Numbered from the stretch's first letter, positions 34,548-43,745 are shown. The stretch is 58,330 bases of DNA from Bacillus salacetis (GCF_003581585.1 NZ_QXIR01000031.1:1-58330), one strand, 5' to 3'. Notes: a model not told the origin generated them from the letters alone. Made by a program: numbers and translations.

Positions 34548-36197
34548 GTGTATAGTGTACTCCAAGGGAAGTCAATGTATGACCAGATTGAATGGATGAC
34601 CAAAAGGTTGATGGAGAATAAAAGCTTCAATAATACAGAAGGGGAAAGAAGGAAAGCACAGCAAATTAAAGATATCGTCAATACGTTTCCCTATTTCGAG
34701 AAGCATCCTGAGAACCTCTGGACGCAGGAGATACCTGATGATCCACACGGCCGATTCAACGTTTTTGCAAAAGTGAGCGGAAATTCGAAAAGGACGCTGC
34801 TGTTCCATGCCCACATTGATACTGTTGGCACTGATGACTATGGCATATTGAAAGAACACGCTCATGACCCCGATTTTTTGGAAGCGTTTTTTTCGGAATT
34901 TGAGGGTGATGACAAGGTGAAGGAAGATGCCCGGTCCGGCAAATGGCTGTTTGGCAGGGGGGCACTGGATATGCAAAGCGGAATAGCTGTCCATTTAGCC
35001 AATCTTTTATATTTTTCCGAGATGGAGGAAGAGCCCGATGGCGACCTGCTGTTTTTATTCAATCCTGACGAGGAAAGCGAGCATGCAGGGATGATTGCCG
35101 CAATTGATGAATTATACCGGCTGAAGCAGGAGGGAACTCAGTTTTTGGCTGCGATCAATGATGACTTCATCTCGCCTGTATACGACGGTGATTGTAAAAG
35201 GTACATTTACACGGGTGCTGCTGGGAAGCTTCTGCCTTGTTTTTATATAGTCGGACGGGAAGCACATGTCGGTGATATACTGACATCCATTGATCCAACA
35301 AGGATAGCCTCTGATATCAACCTGAGAATCAATCAAAACATTGAATTGCTGGAGGACATTGAAGGAGAGTTCGTTCTTCCGCCATCTTGCTTATATTTTA
35401 AAGATAAGAAAACGGTCTATAACGTGCAGACTCCTCTGGAAACAAGGATGTATTTCAATTACTTTGTTTATGAAAAAACATCCAAGGAAGTGTTGGAGGA
35501 GCTCGTGAGTATTGCAAAAGACTCCGTGGATCGATTGGAGTCTTCTTCCAGGAATAAATTTGAAAAATACCGCACACTCCATGGCTTTCCGGAAAGGGAG
35601 GTTTCCTGGAAAGTGGATGTAGTTACCTTTGAAGATTTTCTAGCGGACCTTCGGGGAAAAGGGCTGCGGCCTGAAGAGGTAATGAAAGGGGTCCTTGAGA
35701 ATATGAAGGGAGAAGACAACCGAGAAATTGCCTTTTCCATTGTGGAAGCATTGCAGCAGCTGGATCCTGATAAAACTCCGAGGGTCATCATTTTCTTTGC
35801 GCCGCCGTTCCTGCCGCATAATTATTTAAATGAAGAAAACGAATATGGAAAGAAAGTCAATAAGGTATTAAGGGATTGTTTGAAAAAGACGGAGGAAGAA
35901 ACCGGGGAAGAGTTTGAAATCAAGCGCTTCTTTCCCTATCTGGCGGATGGAAGTTTTTTATCTCTTCATGAAAGTGATGAGGATATCGAGGCTTTCAAGG
36001 ACAATATGCCGATGATCGAGTCACTGTATCCGGTACCCATCGACCGGATTCGTGAGCTTAATATTCCATCCATTAATCTTGGGGTATATGGAAGGGACGG
36101 ACATCAGTGGACAGAGAGGGTCTACAAGCCATATTCCTTCTCGACCCTCCCGGGGATAATCAGAGGGGTGGCGACAGAACTCCTTAAAGTCGAATGA
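34548..36197 (+). CDS. M20-family peptidase, RocB-like
   Basis: 549 residues, the length and pattern of RocB, the arginine-utilisation protein of Bacillus, in the zinc M20 family. Zinc ligands are expected in LLFHAHIDTVGTDDYG, GALDMQSGIAVHLANLL, FNPDEESEHAGM and the C-terminal INLGVYGRDGHQWTERV. GTG 34548 follows AAAGGATG; ATG 34575 is an alternative with a poorer site. No other roc genes are nearby, so an arginine role is by family name only. Confidence 0.87.
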   Translation: MYSVLQGKSMYDQIEWMTKRLMENKSFNNTEGERRKAQQIKDIVNTFPYFEKHPENLWTQEIPDDPHGRFNVFAKVSGNSKRTLLFHAHIDTVGTDDYGILKEHAHDPDFLEAFFSEFEGDDKVKEDARSGKWLFGRGALDMQSGIAVHLANLLYFSEMEEEPDGDLLFLFNPDEESEHAGMIAAIDELYRLKQEGTQFLAAINDDFISPVYDGDCKRYIYTGAAGKLLPCFYIVGREAHVGDILTSIDPTRIASDINLRINQNIELLEDIEGEFVLPPSCLYFKDKKTVYNVQTPLETRMYFNYFVYEKTSKEVLEELVSIAKDSVDRLESSSRNKFEKYRTLHGFPEREVSWKVDVVTFEDFLADLRGKGLRPEEVMKGVLENMKGEDNREIAFSIVEALQQLDPDKTPRVIIFFAPPFLPHNYLNEENEYGKKVNKVLRDCLKKTEEETGEEFEIKRFFPYLADGSFLSLHESDEDIEAFKDNMPMIESLYPVPIDRIRELNIPSINLGVYGRDGHQWTERVYKPYSFSTLPGIIRGVATELLKVE

Positions 36198-36227
36198 TGC
36201 TTTGGAGGCTGATTGATTGTGTTAAAT

Positions 36228-36598
36228 AGGCCAGGGACAGCAGGGAATGAGCGGGAAGCTGGCCCAAAAGCGGGATAAATGGGCCAATAAGAATCTGTTA
36301 CTTGAAGAATGGTGGGCCAATTAAGTTGTAAATGGGCCAATGAGAATCGGTAAAGGGAAGGATGCTGTGCCGATAAAGAGGTAAATGGGCCAATGAGAAT
36401 CAGGAAAGGGAAGGATGCTGTGCCGATAAAGAGATAAATGGGCCAATGAGAATCGGGAAAGGGAAGGATGCTGGGCCGATAAAGAGGTAAATGGGCCAGT
36501 GAGAATCGGGAACCCGAAGGATACTGGACCGTACACGAGATAAACGGACCAAGTGGAATGGTTTTTTACAGCCCAGGTTCATCAGGCCCTCCGATTTG
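36228..36598. repeat. Tandem array T3, seven units of exactly 53 bp
   Basis: The landmark GGGCCAAT or variant occurs at 36228, 36281, 36334, 36387, 36440, 36493 and 36546, always 53 bases apart. A central unit reads GGGCCAATGAGAATCGGG, AAAGGGAAGGATGCTGTGCC, GATAAAGAGGTAAAT. Central units are nearly identical and the edges are diverged. Minus-strand open frames here (repeating HWPIYLF) are by-products. Confidence 0.88.
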
Positions 36599-36711
36599 AA
36601 CTCTGAATTCGATAATTCAACAACCTCAATCTCCCTGTATAGCTTGATTGGGGTCTGTAAGCCATCTTTATTATCAAATTAGCTTACCTTGATACAAATA
36701 AGGGAATGAAC

Positions 36712-36745
36712 AAAAAAGAAGCTGAAAAGCCAGCTTCTTTTTTTG
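36712..36745 (-). terminator. Terminator of the nitroreductase gene
   Basis: AGAAGCTG and CAGCTTCT pair around AAAAGC, flanked by A6 and T7 runs; usable in both directions. Confidence 0.85.
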
Positions 36746-36754
36746 CTACCCAGA

Positions 36755-37366
36755 TTATTTCGCCCAGGTTATGATGCTCTTGATATCAAGGCGCTCAGTC
36801 TTTCGTGCCTCTGCAGCGGGTTTCCCAATGGTAATCAGCATGATGGGGATATAACGATCGGATACATCGAATTCTTCCATCAATTTTTGAGGATTGAAGC
36901 CGCCAATCGGGCAAGTGTCCCAGCCTTTTCCCTTTGCAGCCAGCATTAGCTGCATAGCAGCCAGTGAGGCGTTGCTGAATGCTGCATCACGGGCATACGG
37001 TTCACGGGAATAGGCACCATCGATTTGTTTAACGAGTACTTCTTTTAACTCCTGGGTCATTTCCCCTTTATCAATGGAGGGATCAAAGACAGGATCGGCA
37101 TTTTTGTAGGCTTCTAAGTCACCGAGAACCGCGATGACTGCTGAAGCATCCAGGATTTGCTGTTGATTATAAGCGACCGGAAGCAATTTTTGCTGAGCCT
37201 CTTTGTTATGAAAAGTGAGGAAGTGCCATTGCTGCAGGTTCCAGGCAGATGGTGCCAATCCTGCCAGTTCAAGTATTTCTACAAGTTCATTAGCAGAGAT
37301 TTCTTTATTCGGATCATAGTTTTTAGTCGAACGTCTTTCCCGCATAGCGTCAAAGATGTTTTCCAA
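36755..37366 (-). CDS. Nitroreductase-family flavoprotein
   Basis: 203 residues; NAD(P)H-dependent FMN enzyme, resembling YodC/YdgI-type nitroreductases. Begins MENIFDAMRERRSTKNYDP, with SAWNLQQWHFLTF and KGWDTCPIGGFNP as FMN-site regions. Start is TTG 37366 with AAGGGGGC seven bases upstream; no ATG fits. Followed by its own terminator. Confidence 0.9.
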   Translation of the reverse strand: MENIFDAMRERRSTKNYDPNKEISANELVEILELAGLAPSAWNLQQWHFLTFHNKEAQQKLLPVAYNQQQILDASAVIAVLGDLEAYKNADPVFDPSIDKGEMTQELKEVLVKQIDGAYSREPYARDAAFSNASLAAMQLMLAAKGKGWDTCPIGGFNPQKLMEEFDVSDRYIPIMLITIGKPAAEARKTERLDIKSIITWAK

Positions 37367-37530
37367 GATGATAGCCCCCTTAATTGTCTGTTTGATTATT
37401 CCTGTGATATGTTTTTAGAAAGTGAATGACTCTCAATAAGTTTCAACAGCCATCTTATAGAAGAAGGCGGTCACCGTCAAGGTCAGCATATATAATACAT
37501 TTGACTGAGCATGACCGGTTTTTTTGATAG

Positions 37531-37719
37531 ACTGTTTTCGCATTTATTGTTGCTTTCGGAAGAATCCCAAATGCCGGATTTTTCACCTGTATTCAGAGGT
37601 TTTACTCTCGAAAAAAAAATGAACAGCTCTTTTCTTCCCTCTACACCGGGGTTTTATGGTGATTAACCAGACTTTATTAGAAAGTTGTAGTGAATAGCAA
37701 CAAAGTTTACGAAAAAAAG
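37531..37719 (+). repeat. Dispersed intergenic repeat R1, copy 2
   Basis: About 189 bases: GACTGTTTTCGCATTTATTG, TTGCTTTCGGAAGAATCCC, ATGCCGGATTTTTCACCTGT, TTTTACTCTCGAAAAA, ACCGGGGTTTTATGGTGATT and CAAAGTTTACGAAAA in the same order as copies 3 and 4. GGAAGAATCC/GGATTTTTCA is the imperfect internal hairpin. Lies in the gene-free gap 37367-37988; the remainder of the gap shows nothing. Confidence 0.8.
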
Positions 37720-37988
37720 CCTTTTGATAAAAGAGGTTATCGTTCAGTATACGGCTTTGGGAGAAATCAGATAAGAAGAGCGGTTCTTTTCTTTTAGCGA
37801 AACACATCGTTATTTTTCCCTTTCTTGTTAAATGCCATTATAGAATGTTACCAAAGAAATTATCTAAGAGCCGGATCTCCCCTGCAGATACCAGATTTTA
37901 TTGGATAACAGTACCACTCAGGATATAACGAATAGCAAAAGCGAAAAACAGCAGGTTGATTACTAAATCAGTAAAAGGAAGGGTGTTC

Positions 37989-38087
37989 ATGTTGCTGGGA
38001 AACAAAGAAGAAAAAGTTCTTGTCATTGTAATGTTTGTCGTCGCGGCATTTTTGTTGATAGCCATACTAAGGAAATTTTTATTTTGA
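37989..38087 (+). CDS. 32-residue single-membrane-helix peptide
   Basis: ATG 37989 to TGA 38087 encodes MLLGNKEEKVLVIVMFVVAA followed by FLLIAILRKFLF. GGAAGGGTG lies four to twelve bases upstream, and a terminator follows. A charged N-terminus (KEEK) precedes one membrane helix. Family not recognised. Confidence 0.65.
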   Translation: MLLGNKEEKVLVIVMFVVAAFLLIAILRKFLF

Positions 38088-38119
38088 GGAAGCTGTATTG
38101 CGGCTCCCTCTTTTTTTGT
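38085..38119 (+). terminator. Terminator of the 32-residue peptide gene
   Basis: GAGGAAGC pairs with GCTCCCTC (one unpaired base) around TGTATTGCG, followed by seven T. Confidence 0.7.
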
Positions 38120-38171
38120 GTGCTTGTTCACAAGCGGGTTTTGGTAAAATGAATGAGAGGGGGGAAGCGGG

Positions 38172-39059
38172 ATGAAGATAAAGACTCTGTTGATCATATT
38201 TTTAGTATATGGATTGATATTCGGAAGCTTTTATACATTTTTGAAATTTTCCCGAGTGGAGGAGCCATTATTTTTGACTCATTATTATGAGAAGGAGATT
38301 TTTGACTCATCAGATGATTATGTTTCAATTTTCTACATAACCAACAAGGGAGACCAGCGGCAGCTTGTCAGTGCCAAGTCAAAAGAGCTTCCGGGAAGGC
38401 AGTTCTATGTAGACCACGATATGATTCAATATTCTGAGGGGATCTATAATCAGCATGAAGCGCTTATCAACCTGACTAACATTGAGGAAAGGGATATCAT
38501 GCTTGAAAATTTTCTGTTTGAGTTTTCTGATGGGACTTCGGTTGAAACCGATATTGGTGCGATTCTGCTTCTGGAGGCAGATAGACCAGGGGCAGATGAA
38601 ATGGTTGTGGACATTCCTTCAAGCGGCAGCAGCAATGCAGGCGAGTCATTTGCAGCCGTAAACATACTTAAGGACAGCCAATTAGCAGCCATTAATCTTC
38701 CATATTCCAACGAGCTTACTGGATTTCTGGATCTGAAGCTGGATAAGAGCAATTCAGCATCCATTTCAATCAACCCGGAGCCTGAAGAATTCAAGATAAG
38801 CGGGGATATGTCCGGTTTCCCTAAAGATGAATTGCCTGTCAGCCTCATAAAAGGTGAAATGATTCGTGTAAATGGATTTGTGGATAAAACAGAAATGTAT
38901 GAAAATGATATCCATGCACTGCAGATTGGGATCACCGGCACCTTCCTTTTGAATGAGAAGGAAGTCAAACAACATCTGATGTATGTTACTGAACAGCCCT
39001 ACCTGACTTCCACGCAGATCAAAGAGCTGAAAGAATTAAGAGAGGAGGGCCCAAGATGA
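38172..39059 (+). CDS. Secreted or membrane-anchored protein of unknown function
   Basis: 295 residues. One N-terminal helix (LLIIFLVYGLIFGSFYTFL) anchors or exports a mostly beta-rich extracellular part with acidic character (LENFLFEFSDGTSVETDIGA; VVDIPSSGSSNAGESF). No known domain was recognised. GGGGGAAGCGGG precedes ATG 38172. Its last four bases overlap the next gene, suggesting the two membrane proteins function together. Confidence 0.75.
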   Translation: MKIKTLLIIFLVYGLIFGSFYTFLKFSRVEEPLFLTHYYEKEIFDSSDDYVSIFYITNKGDQRQLVSAKSKELPGRQFYVDHDMIQYSEGIYNQHEALINLTNIEERDIMLENFLFEFSDGTSVETDIGAILLLEADRPGADEMVVDIPSSGSSNAGESFAAVNILKDSQLAAINLPYSNELTGFLDLKLDKSNSASISINPEPEEFKISGDMSGFPKDELPVSLIKGEMIRVNGFVDKTEMYENDIHALQIGITGTFLLNEKEVKQHLMYVTEQPYLTSTQIKELKELREEGPR

Positions 39060-39622
39060 AAGAGAGGGCTGTTCAATTGATTGTATGGGGACTGCTTTTC
39101 GTCCTCATAGATTTAAAGATTGTTACATTTGATATCATCCATGATTTAATCGGCTATATCTTTATATACAAAGGAATCCAAAAGCTTCCGTTGTCACGCT
39201 GGCTGGGCTATGCTAAAATTTCAGCCGTTTTCCTCGGGATTTTATCCGTTATTGAAATCTTTGGATTGGGGTATATAAATTTAAATGAATTAAATCAGGA
39301 TTTTACTATCAGACTTGGCGCTGCCGGTGTATTGGCCATTCTCTCTCTTTTCTTCCATATAAACCTGTTATCCGGTCTGCTTGATTCAGTAGATGAGAAT
39401 TACCTGAAAGGGCAGTATTCCTCCCTTCAAAAGTTCAAAAGGTTTTACCTTATCTTCAGCTTAATCAATATCATGAGCCTTCCTGCACTGATGATTTTTC
39501 AGGAGGATCTTGTCTTCTATCTAATCATCTTGATTGCTGCCGGCTTTATAATCGAGATTGTGTTTATTGTAAAAATCAGTTCCATTAAACGATTCATTCC
39601 ATTTAAAGAACGGGCTTCTTAA
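39056..39622 (+). CDS. Small integral membrane protein of unknown function
   Basis: 188 residues with about five or six membrane helices, beginning AVQLIVWGLLFVLIDLKIVT and ending IVKISSIKRFIPFKERAS. Translationally coupled to the preceding gene by an ATGA overlap. No family was recognised. The motif DIIHDLIGYIFIYKGIQKL resembles the start of small Bacillus membrane proteins described only as hypothetical. Confidence 0.75.
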   Translation: MKERAVQLIVWGLLFVLIDLKIVTFDIIHDLIGYIFIYKGIQKLPLSRWLGYAKISAVFLGILSVIEIFGLGYINLNELNQDFTIRLGAAGVLAILSLFFHINLLSGLLDSVDENYLKGQYSSLQKFKRFYLIFSLINIMSLPALMIFQEDLVFYLIILIAAGFIIEIVFIVKISSIKRFIPFKERAS

Positions 39623-39693
39623 CCTTGGGTCAGCTGCATAAGGTATTACAAGGTGGTCAATAAGCCTTAATCCAGTAAGGGTACGGAGGATTT

Positions 39694-40131
39694 ATGTGGA
39701 AGGAATTCAAGGAGTTCATCTCAAAAGGGAACGTCTTCGATCTGGCTGTTGCAGTCATGGTCGGGGCAGCGTTCAGTAAAATAGTCGAGTCCCTGGTCAA
39801 AGATTTGATGATGCCGGTCATAGGGATTATGTTTGGGGGCATCAACTTCGCTGGTCTCAGTTACCGGATTAAAGCAGAAGTTATTCATTATGGCGTATTT
39901 ATCCAGACTCTTGTTGATTTCTTTCTGGTGGCTGCGTCCATTTTTTTTATGATCAAAGTCTTTAACAAATTAAGGGGAAAGGGAAAAACCTACGAGATCA
40001 AAGCTGCCACACAACTTGAAGTTTTGATGGAGATCAGGGAGCTCCTCCAGAAGATGCAGGATGGGAAAAAGGAAAAACTTCCTCCAATTCAAGGAAGAAG
40101 AACATCCATACGCTTTAAAAAACGTGACTGA
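39694..40131 (+). CDS. mscL: Large-conductance mechanosensitive channel MscL
   Basis: 145 residues; homopentameric channel that opens under membrane tension to release solutes on osmotic downshock. Begins MWKEFKEFISKGNVFDLAVA, then VMVGAAFSKIVESLVKDLMM forms the pore helix, with a second helix FIQTLVDFFLVAASIFFMIK and a charged C-terminal helix LMEIRELLQK. A slightly long basic tail follows. GTACGGAGG precedes ATG 39694. Confidence 0.97.
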   Translation: MWKEFKEFISKGNVFDLAVAVMVGAAFSKIVESLVKDLMMPVIGIMFGGINFAGLSYRIKAEVIHYGVFIQTLVDFFLVAASIFFMIKVFNKLRGKGKTYEIKAATQLEVLMEIRELLQKMQDGKKEKLPPIQGRRTSIRFKKRD

Positions 40132-40172
40132 CTCGACTCATTCTGTAGTCGCAGTCTTATTTTTTTATTTAA
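40128..40172 (+). terminator. Terminator of mscL
   Basis: GACTCGACT pairs with AGTCGCAGTC (one bulge) around CATTCTGT, followed by TTATTTTTTTA. Confidence 0.75.
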
Positions 40173-40281
40173 TATTGAAAAGGTCCAACTTTTCTGATAA
40201 TATATTCTTCTGCTCACCAAAACGCCTACATAATTGTCAACTTTCTCCATTGCGGCTGAATACAAAGGAAGGGAGAAATAA

Positions 40282-42552
40282 ATGACGGACGAAACGCAAA
40301 ACCACCCCGATTTTTCAAAGGAAAAAGACAGGCTCGAATTTACGAAGCGCTACATCGATGTTGTAATTCAAACCGCCCGGACCAGCAAAGACAAATTCAA
40401 AGAGAATATTGAAAATGCCTTCGGCGACGCCGACTGGCTTGAATCATCTGCAGCGTATATCGATATCCTGACAAATGCGAGCTTTTTTGAAATGTCCAAA
40501 GAAGAGCTGGAGGCCCTACAGAAGGCTAAAAACAAACCATATTTCGCCAGGATAGACTTCAAGCATGATGATTCTCCACATGAAGAAAAGCACTATATCG
40601 GAAAAACCTCTCTGTATCAGCGGGAAAATCAGGAACAGATCATAGTCGATTGGCGATCCCCGGTTGCCAACCTTTATTATGAAGGAAGGATAGGGGATGT
40701 TTCCTATGAAGCTGAAGATGAAACCTATCACGGCCATCTTTCTCTAAAGAGGCAGTATATGATCGAGGACGGAGACCTGGATGAGATTCGTGATATTGAC
40801 CTGACAACTACTGATGAGCTTCTTCAGGATTCACTTTCCAAAAGCTCCAGCAATCGTTTGACTGAGATCATTTCAACTATCCAGGAAGAACAGAACAGAA
40901 TCATCCGGGCAGATCTAAATAAGCCGATCATCGTCCAGGGAGCGGCGGGAAGCGGGAAAACGACCATTGCCCTTCACCGGATTTCCTATTTCATCTACAA
41001 CTATAAGCAGCATTTTGATCCGCGCCAGCTCATGATTCTCGCACCCAGCAAGCTGTTCATAGATTATATTTCAGAAGCACTCCCCGAGCTTGGGGTTGAA
41101 AAAGTACGCCAGACGACTTTCAGTGATTATGTAATGACCTGCCTGGAAAAACAGCTGAAACTGGCTGATGATGACAAATTGATCCGTTTGATAGAGAAGA
41201 CGGACGAGGAAGCAAAACGGGCAGCCTGGGTATCGGGCTGGAAGGGGTCGCGGGATTTCCGGAAAATCCTCGATGCCTATATTGCCGACATTGAAAGCAG
41301 GTTTTACCCAAAAGAGGACTTTGTGATTGATAAGTACAGGCTGTTTTCAGCTAAAAAGTTCACTTCTCTTTTGAAAGAGGACTATACGTACATGCCTATT
41401 TATCGAAGGGTCGAAAAGCTGAAGCTCCTCTTGCAGAGTTATGTTCGTTCCAATAAAAAGATGATGATTGATAAAGTAGAGAAATTTTTCGATGAGAAGA
41501 TTGAAAAAGCGCTCTATCATAAGAAATACGCGGCCAATCGGAAGGAGTATATTTCCCAGGCGCTGGACAAAAAAGCGCAGCGTATGAAGGAAGTACAGAA
41601 AGCGATCCGCTCGGGACTGACTCAATATATGAAACAATTCGAAAAGAAAACACTGGTTCAATACTATGAGGAATTGTTTTCCGATTGGGATAAACTCGTG
41701 GAGTACGGAAACGGACGTATTTCGCAGGAACAAGCTAGGGAAATCTGTGAATATACAATGAAACGGCTGAAGAAGAAGACATTCGAGATGGAGGATCTTG
41801 CCCCCATGCTGTATATGCAGACGGCTCTTTATGGAATCGATTCTTTTTACAAAGCAAAGAATGTCGTGATTGATGAAGCTCAGGATTACAGTTATCTACA
41901 GCTGTATTCTCTGAAAACCGCATTGCAGACAGACATGTTCACATTGGTCGGAGATCTTGCACAAGGCATCCATTCCTATCGCGGGCTGGAATCCTGGGAA
42001 CTGGTTTACAAAGAAATCTTCCCTAGGGCCACCTATACCGAACTGCAGAAAAGTTACAGGACAACCATAGAAATCATGGAAGAAGCCAATAAGCTGCTTA
42101 AGAAGCTTCCACATGACTTCCCACAGGTTAACCCGGTAGTGCGCCATGGTGATAAGCCTGAATTTTTTTCGTATCATAAAGAGGAAGAATTGAAATACGG
42201 ATTGGCCAAGCTGGTATCGGAACTGAGGGAAGAGGAGGATTTCCAGACGTTTGCGGTAATAGGGAAGACAATGAAAGACTGTGTGAAAATTGCTGAACTA
42301 TTGGAATCTGAATTTCCGGGAGGAGTCAAGCTTCTCGCAGAACAGGAAAGCATTCCAAAGGACAGGATCGTTGTTGTTCCTTCTTATCTGTCAAAAGGAC
42401 TTGAGTTCGATTGTGTGATCATCGCCTCCATAGAAGAGCAATATAAAGAAGAGAACGAGCTTGATATCAAGCTTCTTTATGTCGGGATGACCAGGCCGCT
42501 CCACAGGCTGTACTTCTTTGGTAAAGATAAATCGGATTTCCTTCTTGAATGA
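40282..42552 (+). CDS. helD: HelD, RNA-polymerase-recycling helicase-like protein
   Basis: 756 residues, UvrD/Rep superfamily 1. HelD binds stalled or hibernating RNA polymerase and removes nucleic acid using ATP. The N-terminal helical arm (about 1-90) would enter the secondary channel. Walker A is GAAGSGKTT (220-228), and motif II appears as VVIDEAQDYSYLQLY. Motif III region FTLVGDLAQGIHSYRG and the C-terminal LLYVGMTRPLHRLYFFG complete the helicase set. GAAGGGAG precedes ATG 40282. Confidence 0.95.
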   Translation: MTDETQNHPDFSKEKDRLEFTKRYIDVVIQTARTSKDKFKENIENAFGDADWLESSAAYIDILTNASFFEMSKEELEALQKAKNKPYFARIDFKHDDSPHEEKHYIGKTSLYQRENQEQIIVDWRSPVANLYYEGRIGDVSYEAEDETYHGHLSLKRQYMIEDGDLDEIRDIDLTTTDELLQDSLSKSSSNRLTEIISTIQEEQNRIIRADLNKPIIVQGAAGSGKTTIALHRISYFIYNYKQHFDPRQLMILAPSKLFIDYISEALPELGVEKVRQTTFSDYVMTCLEKQLKLADDDKLIRLIEKTDEEAKRAAWVSGWKGSRDFRKILDAYIADIESRFYPKEDFVIDKYRLFSAKKFTSLLKEDYTYMPIYRRVEKLKLLLQSYVRSNKKMMIDKVEKFFDEKIEKALYHKKYAANRKEYISQALDKKAQRMKEVQKAIRSGLTQYMKQFEKKTLVQYYEELFSDWDKLVEYGNGRISQEQAREICEYTMKRLKKKTFEMEDLAPMLYMQTALYGIDSFYKAKNVVIDEAQDYSYLQLYSLKTALQTDMFTLVGDLAQGIHSYRGLESWELVYKEIFPRATYTELQKSYRTTIEIMEEANKLLKKLPHDFPQVNPVVRHGDKPEFFSYHKEEELKYGLAKLVSELREEEDFQTFAVIGKTMKDCVKIAELLESEFPGGVKLLAEQESIPKDRIVVVPSYLSKGLEFDCVIIASIEEQYKEENELDIKLLYVGMTRPLHRLYFFGKDKSDFLLE

Positions 42553-42643
42553 AAGGGATGGCTCTTCCTGAATTCAGGAAGGGCCATTTTTTTAGCGTTT
42601 TGATCCTAATGAAAGTAAAATAGAAGAAAAGGAGGTAATGAAT

Positions 42644-43474
42644 TTGGCTGTAAATCTTCAAAGTACACAAAGGCTGCATAACGGAGTGGAAATACCGTCT
42701 GTCGGACTCGGGGTCTACAAGATGGATGACCATGAACAAGCGGTGGGCTCTATCAAAAAAGCGATAGAGACAGGGTATCGCTCCATAGATACAGCATCAT
42801 TTTATGAAAATGAAAAGAGTGTCGGGCAGGCAGTGAAAGAATCAGGGGCCGGCAGGGAGAACCTATTCATTACATCCAAGGTCTGGAATACTGACCAGGG
42901 ATACGATTCCACTCTCAAGTCATTTGAAGAGAGTTTGAGGCAACTTGATATGGATTATATGGATCTATATCTCATTCACTGGCCGGTAGCAGATAAATAC
43001 AAGGACACATGGAAAGCAATGGAACGCCTTTATGGAGAGGGGCTTATTAAAGCCATAGGTGTAAGTAACTTCAAGGAGCACCATCTGGAAGATTTGATGA
43101 AGGCCAGTAATGAGAAACCGGTCATCAATCAGATTGAACTTCACCCGCGATTAAGCCAGCAGGAGCTGCGGAACTACTGCCAGGAAAACGGAATAGCAGT
43201 GGAAGCCTGGTCGCCGATTGCGCGCGGAAGGCTGCTGGAAGAACCGACATTGAACCATATCGCTGGAAAATACAACAAATCAGCCGCACAGGTCATCCTG
43301 CGCTGGCACTTGCAGAATGAGGTTATCATTATTCCGAAGTCAGTCCGTGAAAGCAGGATGAAAGAAAATATCAATCTCTTTGACTTTGAACTTAGTCTCG
43401 AAGATATGAGCCAGATCAACTCATTAAACATGGACGAGCGATACGGCGCAGATCCTGATAAATTAGACTTTTAA
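42644..43474 (+). CDS. Aldo/keto reductase
   Basis: NADPH-dependent carbonyl reductase of about 276 residues, similar to Bacillus YvgN/YtbE. Catalytic tetrad regions: GYRSIDTASFYENEKSVGQA (Asp, Tyr), SKVWNTDQGY (Lys) and LYLIHWPV (His). NADPH tail-binding motif IIPKSVRESRMKEN. An ATG at 42638 lies too close to GGAGGT (42629-42634); TTG 42644 is better spaced. May detoxify methylglyoxal or other aldehydes. Confidence 0.93.
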   Translation: MAVNLQSTQRLHNGVEIPSVGLGVYKMDDHEQAVGSIKKAIETGYRSIDTASFYENEKSVGQAVKESGAGRENLFITSKVWNTDQGYDSTLKSFEESLRQLDMDYMDLYLIHWPVADKYKDTWKAMERLYGEGLIKAIGVSNFKEHHLEDLMKASNEKPVINQIELHPRLSQQELRNYCQENGIAVEAWSPIARGRLLEEPTLNHIAGKYNKSAAQVILRWHLQNEVIIIPKSVRESRMKENINLFDFELSLEDMSQINSLNMDERYGADPDKLDF

Positions 43475-43482
43475 ACATTATT

Positions 43483-43523
43483 GCATTAACGCACCGGGGG
43501 ACAGTCCCCCGGTGCGTTAATGC
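43483..43523. repeat. Perfect 19-bp hairpin H2 with GGGGGACAGTCCCCC core
   Basis: Arms 43483-43501 and 43505-43523 are perfectly complementary with a CAG loop. Core similar to H1 at 28533, but the distal arm is CATTAACGC. Starts nine bases after the aldo/keto reductase stop, so it may also act as a 3' hairpin. Confidence 0.85.
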
Positions 43524-43543
43524 GTTAAAGGGAAATTTCTTAT

Positions 43544-43591
43544 TTGACAGACAAGTCAGATAGGATATATAATTATCTCGAATTAAAGATA
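43544..43591 (+). promoter_or_regulatory. wrbA promoter with MarR-type operator
   Basis: TTGACA (43544-43549) and TATAAT (43568-43573) are 18 bases apart. Immediately downstream TATCTCGAATTAAAGATA (43574-43591) is an imperfect palindrome resembling the operator of MhqR-type quinone-sensing MarR regulators. Its overlap with the start point would allow repression. Assignment to MhqR is inference from memory of its motif. Confidence 0.6.
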
Positions 43592-43692
43592 AATATATTC
43601 GTAATATTGGAATATGAAAGGTTTATTCCAGACTGCGAAGGGAAAAGTATGGGATGGAGTAAAAAGCTGTGCCATATGAAATTTGGCAAGAA

Positions 43693-43713
43693 TTTAACCT
43701 GTTACAGGTTAAA
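43693..43713 (+). promoter_or_regulatory. Perfect 21-bp palindrome in the wrbA leader
   Basis: TTTAACCTGT-T-ACAGGTTAAA, a perfect palindrome about 33 bases before the wrbA start. It could be a second repressor site or a leader hairpin. A TATAT stretch follows it. Confidence 0.6.
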
Positions 43714-43745
43714 AATATATTGAAGGAAAAGGAGAGTTTTTAAAG

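Noticed and set aside
36321..36582. Minus-strand open frames with repeated HWPIYLF peptide
   Set aside because: They arise from array T3, whose 53-bp period cycles through all frames.
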